NCBI GenBank assembly: GCA_905178155.1
Contig: CAJINV010000016.1
Coordinates: forward strand, 248,001 to 312,000
From: Amoebophrya sp. A120
Lineage: Eukaryota; Sar; Dinophyceae; Syndiniales; Amoebophryaceae
Direction: 5' to 3'
DNA length: 64,000 nt
A program made the translations under genes and the position numbers. Within the stretch, counting starts at the first letter, position 1. Each line of letters opens with the position of its first letter. Shown piece after piece: positions 36,002-46,043 of the stretch. The notes beneath the pieces were generated by a model that did not search any database, had not been told where the DNA came from, and saw only the letters and a program-made list of their open reading frames with translations.

Positions 36002-37097
36002 GCTTTCGAAAAAGCCAGCGACAATGGCTTTGCGAAAGAACGAAACAGGGATAGGGTGCAGGGATTTCAACATTGCCCACACGGCCCAGGTCTTCACAAC
36101 CCAAGCCGAAAACCCGAGGGCCCCCATGAAAACCAGACCACAAGCGCTGCCCTCCACCTTCGGGGCCACCCGGGTACGAAAATACCAAAGAAGCCCCCAG
36201 GGCGTTCGAAATTCCGAATCCCCTGCAAACGGCCGTAATTTTTAAATTTTAATTCCCGTCGTGGCTTTTCATGGAAAAACACACGCGGGACCAGCGGGGG
36301 GATTTGACAAAAACCCGGCCCCCCGGGCGCGGTGGAAAAGGGCGGAACCCTGCGGGCCCGGGAAACTTCAACGCCCGGGGATGAAAACCGCCGCCCACCC
36401 TAAGGGCTTTGGGGAAATCCCGCAAAAATTAGCTGGGGTTTAGTGCCTCCCGCGGCCCGCGGGCTCTCTGACTGACGCTCGTAAGCCAAGCAGGCGGCCT
36501 AATGTGGCGCAGAGGGTCGGTTCCGCCTAGTCTTTGGGACCTCCGGCAGGAGGGCTTGCCGCGCAAACTAGCCTGGGGCACTCACGCCTGGGCCCGCCGG
36601 TATTGGGGGAATCCCGAAAAATTTAGCCATTTTTTTTGTCAGCCGCGGACCGGGGCCTGCTGGTGGAGTGCGGCACCCCATCGGGGCAGCCGCCCGCCCC
36701 CCCGGGGCCCGGCTTCGGCGCGGCCGAGTTTCGGGGGCGGAAGCCTCCGCGCCTGGGGCCCTTTCCAAAACCACCAGGCCCGCCACACATCTGTGCCGGC
36801 CTGTCGGTAACTGAGCACTTATTAACGCAAGGAAGCCGGGCGGGCGCGCTGGCGACGCTTTATTGTGCCGGCAAGTCTACCCTGATTTCCCCGTCATTCA
36901 ATATTTGATGGCAGCTGGGAGCACGAAACCAATGCCCGCAGGCAATGCGGTGTCCCGGCTGTTTGTGATGCGCCATGGCACCACCACGGCGCCCACGAAA
37001 TCAATGGCAGCCTTTGCGCCGATTCAGCGGAAAACCATTTTGGGCCATGCCTGTTATTTTCAGGAGCGCAGCCACGCAATTTCTAGGCCTGACAGCG
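36002..37097. other. GC-rich spacer downstream of the 963-aa gene
   Basis: No supported gene. A minus frame at about 36905-37015 is open and could be an exon of a neighbouring family gene, but no conserved motif confirms it. Confidence 0.3.
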
Positions 37098-40000
37098 TCA
37101 CTGCCCCTTCTCGTAAACGTCGGCGCCTGGACCCGAGGCCGACTCCAAGGAGTGCGCGGACTTCTCCACCCGCGCCTTTTTCTCGGCAAGTTCCTTGCGG
37201 GAGGCCCTGAGCCTATCGATGTCGCCAACCGGCTCCGAAGAACTGGGCATGCCGGCTGGCGGCCCATCCGCTGGCGCTGCGGTGGGGGGCTCCGTGAGGT
37301 TGAGAAGGTCGCTTGCCTGGGACAAAACCTCCCCCAGCCTAGCGGCAGCAGTTGCAGGGGTAGTCGCGCCGGAAGCAAGGCCCCCGCATCCTGTCGCAGT
37401 TTCCCGCAGCGTTTTAAGATGTGCCGCGGCCTCTGCAGACGTGTATCCCTTTTTTTTTTTTTGGAGCACACCTCCGACATCCACTCCCTTGGACAGGCAC
37501 AGGCCCGCGGTATACTGCTCGGCATAAGTCACAAGCGTTTTTTCCTCCGGCGCCGCATGCTTTTTTTCTTCAGGGCGCAAATTTTCATCCTCGGGCGCCG
37601 CTTGCTTGAACAGGTTGGGCTCGCCTCCCTCAACGCCATCAACGCCAACAAATGACATAGCCGCTCGAGCAACACAACTTTCAAGCTCCGCAACGTCATC
37701 AACCAGCGGGCCTGCTTCTACTTTTTCGCCTGTCATCAAATTATTCCGGAGCAGACCTCCAAACTGTCTCTCTTCCAACCACTCACGGCTCGCCACAACA
37801 TCCATCCGGACCTTTTTGAGCGCTTCTTCTTGCTGTTTCCATAAGTCCAGCTGCGTCGTCAGCATGCTCTTGAAATCTAAATCGCCCTCCGGTCGGGAGG
37901 CTCTGCCAATTGTCCACGCCTTGATGTGAACTCTCAGCTGGGTTATTGAAGTCGATAGTCTGCTGTTTAGCCAAACTGCTGCGGTAGATGCTTGCTGCAG
38001 CCGGAGCTGAGTCATTTGCTCAAAGGACCGGGAAACCCAGGGCCAACGCGAAAAACGACGCGGAAGCGCAGTGTCCGCGTTTGACGGATCAAGCAGGTCT
38101 GGAAGATCCAAGTTTTTCAGCAGCTCCCGCAGGCTTTTGCAACTTCCCGCCAAAGTCTGCAAGTGCGACGACGTAAATTTTCCTGACCAATGACTGACGG
38201 CGCCAGGGTGCACATGAGTGAAAATTTCCATCGCATCGCTAGCGTCCGCGATAGTCTCGTCAAGCTTTGACTGAGCTGCGTCGCACTTGCTCATGTTTTC
38301 GTCGAACTGCAACTGGCCAACAGCCAATGGCGTCGGCCTCCGCATCACGTGGTCACCGATTTTCGTAAGAGCCGAAACCGAATGGAAGCCGCCTTGTTTT
38401 TTTGCCGCATTAATTTCCAAGGCTTGCGCAGGTGCTCCTTCTTGTGCCGCGGCAATTGCGTTTTGGGTCTCAGTTGCTTGCGTCTTGAGGTCGTCAGCAT
38501 GACTCACGAGGACGCGTATCCCCTCCTGCACCTCTTTCTTCCAATTCTCGATGACTGGCGCTTTATTCTCTAAGCCATGCAGTACATCCAAGCTCAAACG
38601 GAGCAGAGATTTGGCGACTTTGTCCAAGCTGGAAACGATGTTACCGTGCTCCCTGTCTATTCGCTCGTCGGCCTGTGTCAGGGCGATGTCCTCGCTGACC
38701 ATGTTCGCGGCGTCGATAATGGTCTGAGTGTCCACAATCAACTCTTTCCAAATCTGCATGGTTTGAGTATCCACAATTGATATGCATTGCAAATGCGTCT
38801 GGGTCTGGAAGAAGATGGCAAGACTTGTAATGCTCTGCTGACATGGTATGGTATGGCATGGCATGGTATGAGGCTTCCGCCCTCCAGGTACATGGAATGC
38901 CAAGGCAAAAAATGACGATGAAATCTGTCATGCATGTTGGCATGTTGCAGCGCTACCAAGCAATTTTCATTTTAGTTTCTCATACAGTTTACGCAACACC
39001 TAAGCAGTAGTCGCTGAGAAACTTGTCAGCTTGGAGCTTGCTGAGCTGTCAGCTCAGCAACCTCCAATACGTCTATGGGGACGCGCAAACTAGCATTACA
39101 AGCTTCTAACCCAGACATATTTGCACTTGATAAAGATATCTAAGCCTTGCAGCACTTGCCGCAGCTGCTCGCAGCTTTCTGCTAAACGCTTCACGTGCGA
39201 CGAAGCAAATTTTTTTGACCGATGATTGGCGGCGTTGAAGTTGATGCTAGCATCCGACGGCGCGACGAACTGGCTGAAAATCCACATCGCATTCGCAGCA
39301 CCCGCGTTAGCCTCTTCAAGCTGCCGCTGCGCCGTTTCGTACTTGGTCTTCTTTGCGACGAAGTCAGAATCTGCAGACTCAGAGGCCGCGATGAGGCGTT
39401 TCAATTGTTCGTCAACGGCGTTCTTGATCCCAGTTGCTTGCGCCCTCAAGTCCTTGGCATGTTTCAGAAGGGCAGTTATCCCCTGCAAAACCTGTTCCTT
39501 CAAATCATCGATCACCGAAGATGTGGCTTGTTTAACAAGCGATTCTTTTTCCAACTCGCTCGTTAGTTCGTTTGCGATTTTCCTCAACTCGGCAACTGGC
39601 CCGCTGGTCATCGTGGCTATGGCGCTCTCAACTGTTACATTCTCAACTGTTACATGAACTTGCCACGCACAAACAGCAATAGGGAAAGGGGAAAGATTGC
39701 AAGTCTTGCATCACAAATTTGGCGCGGATTTAGATGCTGTTTACCACTTCGATAATTTGTCATGCGAAGCAGCCTGATCGTCTTCCGGCCCATGGTCATT
39801 TTGCATTACAAATCATGTAACACTTGAGAATGTAACGTTTGAGAACGCCATAGTGGCCTCCGGGATTTTTGGATCGGCCTTGAGGACATTGCTCCAGGCG
39901 TCGATAATGGTTTGAGCATCTTCACGTAACGTCTTTACGTCCTCTGCAGAGACCAGCGGGCCCGCCTGCTGCATCTGCTTCTCGTCATTTGCACGCTCAC

Positions 40001-40838
40001 CGTCTGGAAGATCCAAGCCTTGCAGCACCTGCCGCAGCTGCTCGCAGCTTTCTGCCAAAAGCTTCACGTCCGACGAAGTAAATTTTTTTGACCAATGATT
40101 GGCGGCGTTGATGCTAGCATCCGACGGCGCGACGCCCTGGTTGAAAATCCACATCGCATTCGCAGCACCCGCGTTAGCCTCTTCAAGCTGCCGCTGCGCC
40201 GTTTCGTACTTGGTCTTCTTTGCGACGGAGTCAGAATCTGCAGACTCAGAGGCCGCGCTGAGGCGTTTCAATTGTTCGTCAACGGCGTTCTTGATCCCAG
40301 TTGCTTGCGTCCTCAAGTCCTTGGCATGTTTCAGAAGGGCAGTTATCCCCTGCAAAACCTGTTCCTTCAAATCATCGATCACCGAAGATGTGGCTTGTTT
40401 AACAAGCGATTCTTTTCCCAACGCGCTCGTTAGTTCGGTTGCGATTTTCCCCAACTCGGCAACTGGCCCGCTGGTCATCGTGGCTATGGCGCTCTCAACT
40501 GTTACATTCTCAACTGTTACATGAACTTGCCACGCATAAACAGCAATAGGGAAAGGGGAAAGATTGCAAGTCTTGCATCACAAATTTGGCGCGGATTTAC
40601 ATGCTGTTTACCACTTCGATAATTTGTCATGCGAAGCAGCTTGATCGTCTTCCGGCTCATGGTCATTTTGCATTACAAATCATGTATCACTTGAGAATGT
40701 AACGTTTGAGAACGCCATAGTGACCTCCGGGATGTTTGGATCGGCGTTGAGGACGCCCCAGGCCCCGATAATGGTTCGAGCATCTTCACGTAACGACTGC
40801 AATTCCAATCGCAAAGTCGCGTCCTGCTGTTGCTGCAT
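37098..40838 (-). CDS. Family protein, 963 aa, four exons with a tandemly duplicated exon
   Basis: Blocks 40838-40720, 40484-39853, 39617-39137 and 38774-37098 join in frame through GTGAC/GTGGC, GTGGC and a degenerate TATC repeat. The sum is 2892 nt (964 codons, TGA). The first ATG gives MQQQQDATLRLELQSLRED. Upstream the frame is open into a hydrophobic stretch (YLIFLVFLVIPFIVCC) with no ATG, so a signal peptide may come from an unseen start. Exons 2 and 3 are near-identical copies (TSGPVAELGKIATELT / TSGPVAELRKIANELT; HAKDLRTQATGIKNAV; LAESCEQLRQVLQGLD). Exon 4 holds a third divergent copy (LAGSCKSLRELLKNLD) and the LE module (VAELESCVARAAMSFV). The predicted structure is long helices or coiled coil. 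Function is unknown. Confidence 0.75.
38781..39132 (-). mobile_element. Introner, family A, diverged (352 bp)
   Basis: Ends are TATGCATTGCAAATGCGTCT...GGTCTGGAAG on one side and TTAGAAGC-type sequence on the other. The flanking repeat is offset and imperfect (TATCCAC/TATCTAA). Removal joins LQGLD to TQTMQIWKEL in frame. The neighbouring duplicated exon lacks this element. Confidence 0.7.
39618..39852 (-). mobile_element. Introner, family I, copy 1 (235 bp)
   Basis: The ends are TATGGCGCTCTCAACTGTTA and, from the other side, TATGGCGTTCTCAAACGTTA. The target duplication GTGGC is perfect. Removal joins KIPEAT to MTSGPVAEL. Confidence 0.9.
40485..40719 (-). mobile_element. Introner, family I, copy 2 (235 bp)
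   Basis: It has the same length as copy 1 and nearly the same sequence. The target repeat is GTGGC/GTGAC. It was copied together with its exon by an 867-bp tandem duplication rather than inserted independently. Confidence 0.9.
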
Positions 40839-40941
40839 CCCATCCCCGGGTGTCGCGCCGGAATCTTTAGAAATACAACATACAATAAAGGGAATAACTA
40901 AAAATACTAAAAAAATTAAATACAAAAATAAAATTTATATA

Positions 40942-41182
40942 TATGGATTGCAAAGATGTCTGGGTCTGGAACAGTGGAACTTGTAGTGCGTGTCTTGCAT
41001 TCCTGGAAAATCTGTGTTGCATGAGGAGCAAAAGAGGAGCTTCTTTTGTCATGCAAAAACGCACTTTGTGACGCGTGCTAGGCATGAACAGGCGTCTCAA
41101 AAACTTGTCATGCTTGGCTGCCATTGCAAGCGCTTCAATCATGCTTTTCCAGACCCAGACATATTGATATTTGCATTCCATA
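40942..41182. mobile_element. Introner, family A (241 bp), outside recognised coding sequence
   Basis: It begins TATGGATTGCAAAGATGTCT and ends with the complementary AGACATATTGATATTTGC...CCATA. The target duplication ATATA is perfect, in an AT-rich site about 100 bp upstream of the 963-aa gene's first ATG. It may be a 5' UTR intron or a promoter-proximal insertion. Confidence 0.8.
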
Positions 41183-42841
41183 ATATATGAAGTAGCACAA
41201 TCCTCTCATGATTTCTTGGTTCGTGATTTGAAAACTGAAAGCAATGTTGCGAGGGAGAGCATTTGAGGATCAGGAGAAGCAAATGAAATGATGAAGCGAA
41301 AAGAGAGCACGCAAGCAGTCCTCCCTTCAAAACATCCGAAGACGATCGATGGATGCAGCTTCGTGGTCGGTGGAAGACCGCGTCGCTTACTCTTCACAAA
41401 GCATAGCGTGGCGATGCTTTCAACATCATGGAACATCGAAAGCGGCTGCGGCCCGGTGGTCTACTTCTAGTTCCAATATTTCTTCTGCGAGTAAAAACAA
41501 GCTGCAAATTTGGCAATGATCTGAAGATCTTGTAAAAGAACCTGTAGAGGGCTTGATGAAAGGACATAATTCAATTAATTTCCCCTGCTCCACCTAAAAC
41601 ATCAAATTATCGACTTTGGTACCTCCCGGCCCATCTTGTTCTTCGGGGATTGTCGCCAATTTTTCTGTAATCGATGTAATTGATGCGATAGGGATATTTG
41701 CAATGCGATTCTAGAAGTGGCCTTGGTGACAAAACAGGCTAAGAACTTGCTGTTTGAATTTGTTTTCTTGATGGTGCTGATCATCTTCTCCGTGAAGTTG
41801 TTGTGTAAGCTTGTCCTAGTCATGAGCTACCCCTAAAATGACTGCTAATCCACCTGCTACCCGATATCGTTCGTCTATGCCTTCTCAAATAAGAGGAAAT
41901 CTCACAGCGAGCCTTGGTGGGTTCAATAAACGGCTTTCTTGGCTTTGTTCAAAAATAATGCGCACACCCACACGAATAGTAACTTGCGTCGATTCATCAC
42001 GTTCACCTACTTCCGCTTGTAGGCACTGACAATGACACTCAACATGAGGCGCGAGTGCGAGAGCAGAGATCAACCTCAGCCCGGTCTGCAGTCTTGTTAG
42101 TAACTGCAACCAACTTCTGGTTCTGGACAGCGATTATAATCAAAGAGAGATACAACACAAAACGCATAACAACGTAAACTACTACTAAAATGAGGTTAAT
42201 GTTTATTCTTAAACCGAATGGACATTCACAAAAGCTGAACAAGAAACGACGAAATAGAGAGAGAGGGAAAGGACAACACTTCTGCCCCTACCGTCCAAAG
42301 CATATCTGCCACGCTGCGTGGGAAGGCAGCCCTAGGTGGTGGATAGTGCGATGGTGCTCGCTTAAAACTATGATCCCAGTGCACAAGGCGGGTAGGGGCG
42401 CCGGCTCCACCATCCAAGTGCTCATAGTTTTAACGTGTTGTTAGAGATAAAGAAGACACGAGGGAAGCAGAAACAACACCACACAGAACAAACCAGGGGA
42501 GAAGATCGGCAGGATCGTTTAGAAACCGAATTGTGACCGATAATGCTAGGGAGGACGTTGAAGTAGTAATAGGGCAGAACGAGCGATAATGCGATATAGA
42601 ATCGAGAATGTGGAAATACGATTCGAGGATGTGGTAAACTACTACTAAAAACTAAAAGTACCAACAGTACTTAAAAACACACTGTCGTAGATTGACTTCG
42701 CATATAGATGAGATGTGCGTAAGCGGGGAGAGAAGAGAGAGGCGGGAGAGATAGGCCCGTGGAATAGTAGGCAGGATAGGATTGCAAGCAGGCAATTCAC
42801 TGCTTATCGTTCTGGTGCTCAACTGGTTTGTGTGAACGTCT
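41183..42841. other. Intergenic sequence with two small repeat features
   Basis: No gene is supported. A 17-bp perfect direct repeat (GTAAACTACTACTAAAA) brackets 42174-42650. A hairpin lies at about 42362-42435 (AAAACTATGA facing TCATAGTTTT). Open frames are short and unconserved. Confidence 0.45.
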
Positions 42842-43270
42842 TCACTGGCGCCTTAAGCACCGGCCTAAACATGTGCACCGTTTGCCGACAGTGCACAGAT
42901 CGATCATGATCTGCGGCTCCAGCCTTGTCAAGCTTGACAGGCGAAAAGTAAGAGGAGTGAAGCTGGAAAAATATGCGCACTGCGCACTAGTACAATTCTG
43001 CAGCATACTGATACCTGCTGCTGCAGCTCCTTCCTCCAGGAATTCGTACTTGTCATCAACATTAGACGACTTTTCACCGTCCACGGTCGCAATGCTGTCG
43101 GTAGCCTCCGCCCTTTTCCGGCTCCCCCGCAGGTTGCCGTATTTGACTTTTTTGCGGCCCTGCTTTGCTTCTCCGTCAACACCGATTGCCACAACCGCGA
43201 GTCCCCCGCGCTCCGTAGTCCCGATGCGCAAGGCAAGGAACGTCTTCGCCAATAGCGATAAGCGCGACAT
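42842..43270 (-). CDS. Small conserved protein, intact copy of a duplicated gene
   Basis: The ATG at 43270 opens MSRLSLLAKTFLALRIGTT. The frame continues through EAKQGRKKVKYGNLRGSR and EATDSIATVDGEKSSNVDD to KYEFLEEG. Conservation with the 2448-2772 copy stops there; the remaining ~60 residues may be read-through into non-coding sequence or a missed intron. It is Lys/Arg-rich then acidic, with no recognised domain or predicted signal peptide. Conservation of the peptide through many third-position-type changes supports coding, but two copies are weak evidence. Confidence 0.4.
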   Translation of the reverse strand: MSRLSLLAKTFLALRIGTTERGGLAVVAIGVDGEAKQGRKKVKYGNLRGSRKRAEATDSIATVDGEKSSNVDDKYEFLEEGAAAAGISMLQNCTSAQCAYFSSFTPLTFRLSSLTRLEPQIMIDLCTVGKRCTCLGRCLRRQ

Positions 43271-44320
43271 TTCTCGCCGCGTGAGATTTTCGACTCGTGC
43301 AGGAACAACAACAGCCCTGGCTTGACGAAGATGGGTGGCCCTTCGACGGCGTGTGGGTCTGAATCAAGTCGATGGCAGTGCCTGATGTCGTAGTCGTGTC
43401 CTCAGTCGTGGATTGAGTTGTACTTTGGGGAAAGTTAGTACGAACTCAGAAGTCCTTCTCTGTGTTCTTGGTATTTGTAGATATTGTTCTTCCGTGTTCT
43501 TGTATGTATACGTTTGTCGATAATCCTCTTCGACTTGCTCCTTCTTTGATTATGAAATAGTTTTGAAAAAATTTGCTGTTCGTTGGGGTTTGTTAGAGAG
43601 TTTTAGCGATTCCGCTACAGGCTGGGGGAAAGCGAAAAGGTTTGGAATTCGAATTCAGTTTGACTGTCGTGTTGAGAAAATATGAATAGCAAATCATATA
43701 ATACGATGAAGACTAAACTATGCCTATCTACGGCACAGTGTGCGACAAATTGGTCGCGAAAAATGCAGCGGCGTACAAATTGGTTGCGACAAATTGGTCG
43801 CCAGAGCCGCCTTGCTCGCCGCGTGATGTGCGTCGACTGCCGCTAATCGTGCGTAGGCCGACAAAGTCTATCTTCCCGACGACATCTTCGTCTTCCAGCA
43901 CGTCATAACACTAACATGGTGAACGAAGTGCTACATAGGTCGCTCAAATGACCGACGAGACCTTTATTTCGGCGAAAAATGTCGTGTACGCGGAGACTAC
44001 TAGAACGATTGATTGCCGAAATGAACGGAACGAGGACGCTCTCGACAGTTTCATGAGTACGAACGAACCGACAGCACAAAGGACGCGCGAAAGCACGACA
44101 AAAACCGAACGGCGCAAGAAGCGACGACTCCGCAGAGATCCAGCACTTTTACCACACGAACCGATTATGTTCATCTACGATGATGACGTCAAATTCGAAC
44201 GAGGAAAAAGAACCGACACAAACCTCCTTGCTTTCATCCTGATTCGGAAGAGCAATCCGCAGACGCGCAGTCGCGATCTTTCTTCGTACCGAAACGGATT
44301 TCTTTGCTAGTACACCGACC
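43030..44320. repeat. Segmental duplication, copy 2 (partner 2480-3960)
   Basis: It is co-linear with copy 1, with small indels. Apart from the small ORF at its left end no gene is evident. Confidence 0.75.
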
Positions 44321-45144
44321 TCAATATTGAATTTAAGGAGTTCGATTTCGGCCACTGTGAAAAATGTACGCAGCTGGACTGACAGGTGCAAGCAGCAATC
44401 TTACTGCGAGGGTATTTTTCTGACGATGAAGATGTAGATGCATGGAATTTTCAAGCATAAAATTCATTTTGCGTTGACATTTTGCTGACATTAGTGTTCA
44501 AATCGTGCTGCCCGATAGCAACTACGCCAAAACGTAAATTTCGAAAAATCTTTTGTAAAAAAAACACTTTCCGAGAGACGAAACAGGTCAAAATCAAAAA
44601 AGGTAAAATCCTTGACAAATGTGGAGAGTTACTTGCGATTCTTTCTCCCATAGCGTTCGGCGTTTGGAAGAAAAGTATGAAATCGAAATTTGCAGAGTGG
44701 TTATTTGGTTCGAAACAGAAAGTTTGAAAAGAAAGACTTCTTCTCGTTTTCCATGACATTGACAGGTTTAAGGTTTCATTTTTGACAGCCTAGTATACAG
44801 AAACATTGATGAGTGGAAGAAATCTTAAAGTAGACATGCTGCCCACGACGTGTAGTTTCCATGCGGCATCGGCATTTGGGCTTCCTGGTAGTTTTGTTGC
44901 ACTTGGATCGCACTCTGTATTCCCAAAAACAATATTAGTCAAAACAAACTACTAAAAGTATCTTCTATCTCCCGTCGACCCAACAAAAAATGCTTTGCTC
45001 ATTACCGTAGCCGCTAGGCGAGGCGATCGCTCTTCGTGATGACGAGGAGAGATGAGATATTCTTGTTTCCCCTGACCGACAATCAGCCCGGCCACACTCG
45101 TCGTGCAACTCTTCGAGCCTTAAACACCCACCAGTGTAACCTTT
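44321..45144. other. Intergenic sequence
   Basis: A plus-strand frame at 44482-44727 (81 aa, Lys-rich) is open but unsupported. Nothing else was seen. Confidence 0.3.
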
Positions 45145-45272
45145 TCATCCGTGCGTCCCCGCTATCTGCGGTTCTTCCACCGCCAACACGACCGCCTGCA
45201 ACTCCGACGCAAAAGCGAAGTCCGCTTGCAAATCGTAGTCCGCTTGCGTCGGTTCGATGGCGTCTTGCAGCT

Positions 45273-45598
45273 TATGCACTGCAAACATGTCTGGGTCCCC
45301 TGAAATGAACAAGTTCCTTTTTATACATAATAAGTTGTGACGCATGTCAGTGAATAAGTGTAAATGCTAATGCACCGCCAAGTAGCATAATAACGGATTT
45401 TATCGTTGCTTTTTCATTCCTATTCGTATCCCGCATGATGAGAAACTGCGTTTGTGAATGACAGGCATCAAGAGGACCTCGTCCTTGTCGGTGCGCACTA
45501 CAGAGCTCAGACCAAAGCTATGCCAGACTAGTACAGTAGCATGACAAATATCACAGTCTTTTTAAGACGTCGATCCGGACATATTTTTGCAGTGGATA
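45273..45598 (-). mobile_element. Introner, family A (326 bp)
   Basis: Its ends are TATGCACTGCAAACATGTCT and the diverged complement GACATATTTTTGCAGTGGATA. The target duplication CAGCT is perfect. Removal joins WTTQQL to QDAIEPTQ in frame, downstream of the gene's first stop. Confidence 0.85.
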
Positions 45599-45655
45599 CA
45601 GCTGCTGTGTCGTCCAAAGCGGGACGCGGTAGAATTGCTGTTGCCGCGAGTTTGG

Positions 45656-45960
45656 TATGCATTGAAAGTATGTCTGGGTCTGGAAACTTGTGATGCTGAA
45701 TGGCCAAAATTGAACAGCAACAGTCTTCTTAGTGCAGTTGCCAAGCATGACAAGTATTACTATTATGGGCACTCCTTCATGGTGCATAGCGCGCATTACA
45801 AAGACAGAGACAAACTGCAGTTTTGCCTGACAAAAAAGGTCGTCGCGCTTGTGCTAGTCATGCAACGCAGACTCCACAGGAATTACACGACCAGACAAGC
45901 AATACAAGTTCCACTTGCAACATCATCCTAGACCCAGATATCTAATATTTGCACTGGATA
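45656..45960 (-). mobile_element. Introner, family A (305 bp)
   Basis: Its ends contain ATGTCTGGGTCTGGAAAC and CCTAGACCCAGATATC. The target repeat is TTTGG/TTTGC. It also lies downstream of the first stop and keeps the extended frame (EGQQAN to SRQQQFY). Confidence 0.85.
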
Positions 45961-46043
45961 TTTGCCTGCTGGCCTTCTCGCCGGGGTCCTCCTCCAGCTG
46001 CGTCCCCGCTATTTGCTGTGTCCCCGCCACCAGTGTAGCCTCT

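Larger units (their letters stand above)
45145..46043 (-). pseudogene. Duplicated terminal exon region beyond the stop of the Cys-rich gene
   Basis: After the TGA at 46044 the same frame stays open. Through two family A introners it reaches a second TGA at 45145, 86 codons in all. The last exon repeats FASELQAVVLAVEE and PQIAGTHG, matching the end of the upstream exon (QQIAGTHG then TGA), and the similarity continues about 20 bp past both stops. This is a tandem duplication of the gene's 3' end. Whether it is translated (read-through, alternative splicing) or decaying is open. Confidence 0.5.

Noticed and set aside
42362-42435. Hairpin as a transcription terminator
   Set aside because: No gene ends next to it and eukaryotic termination would not use it. 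It is kept only as a repeat feature.
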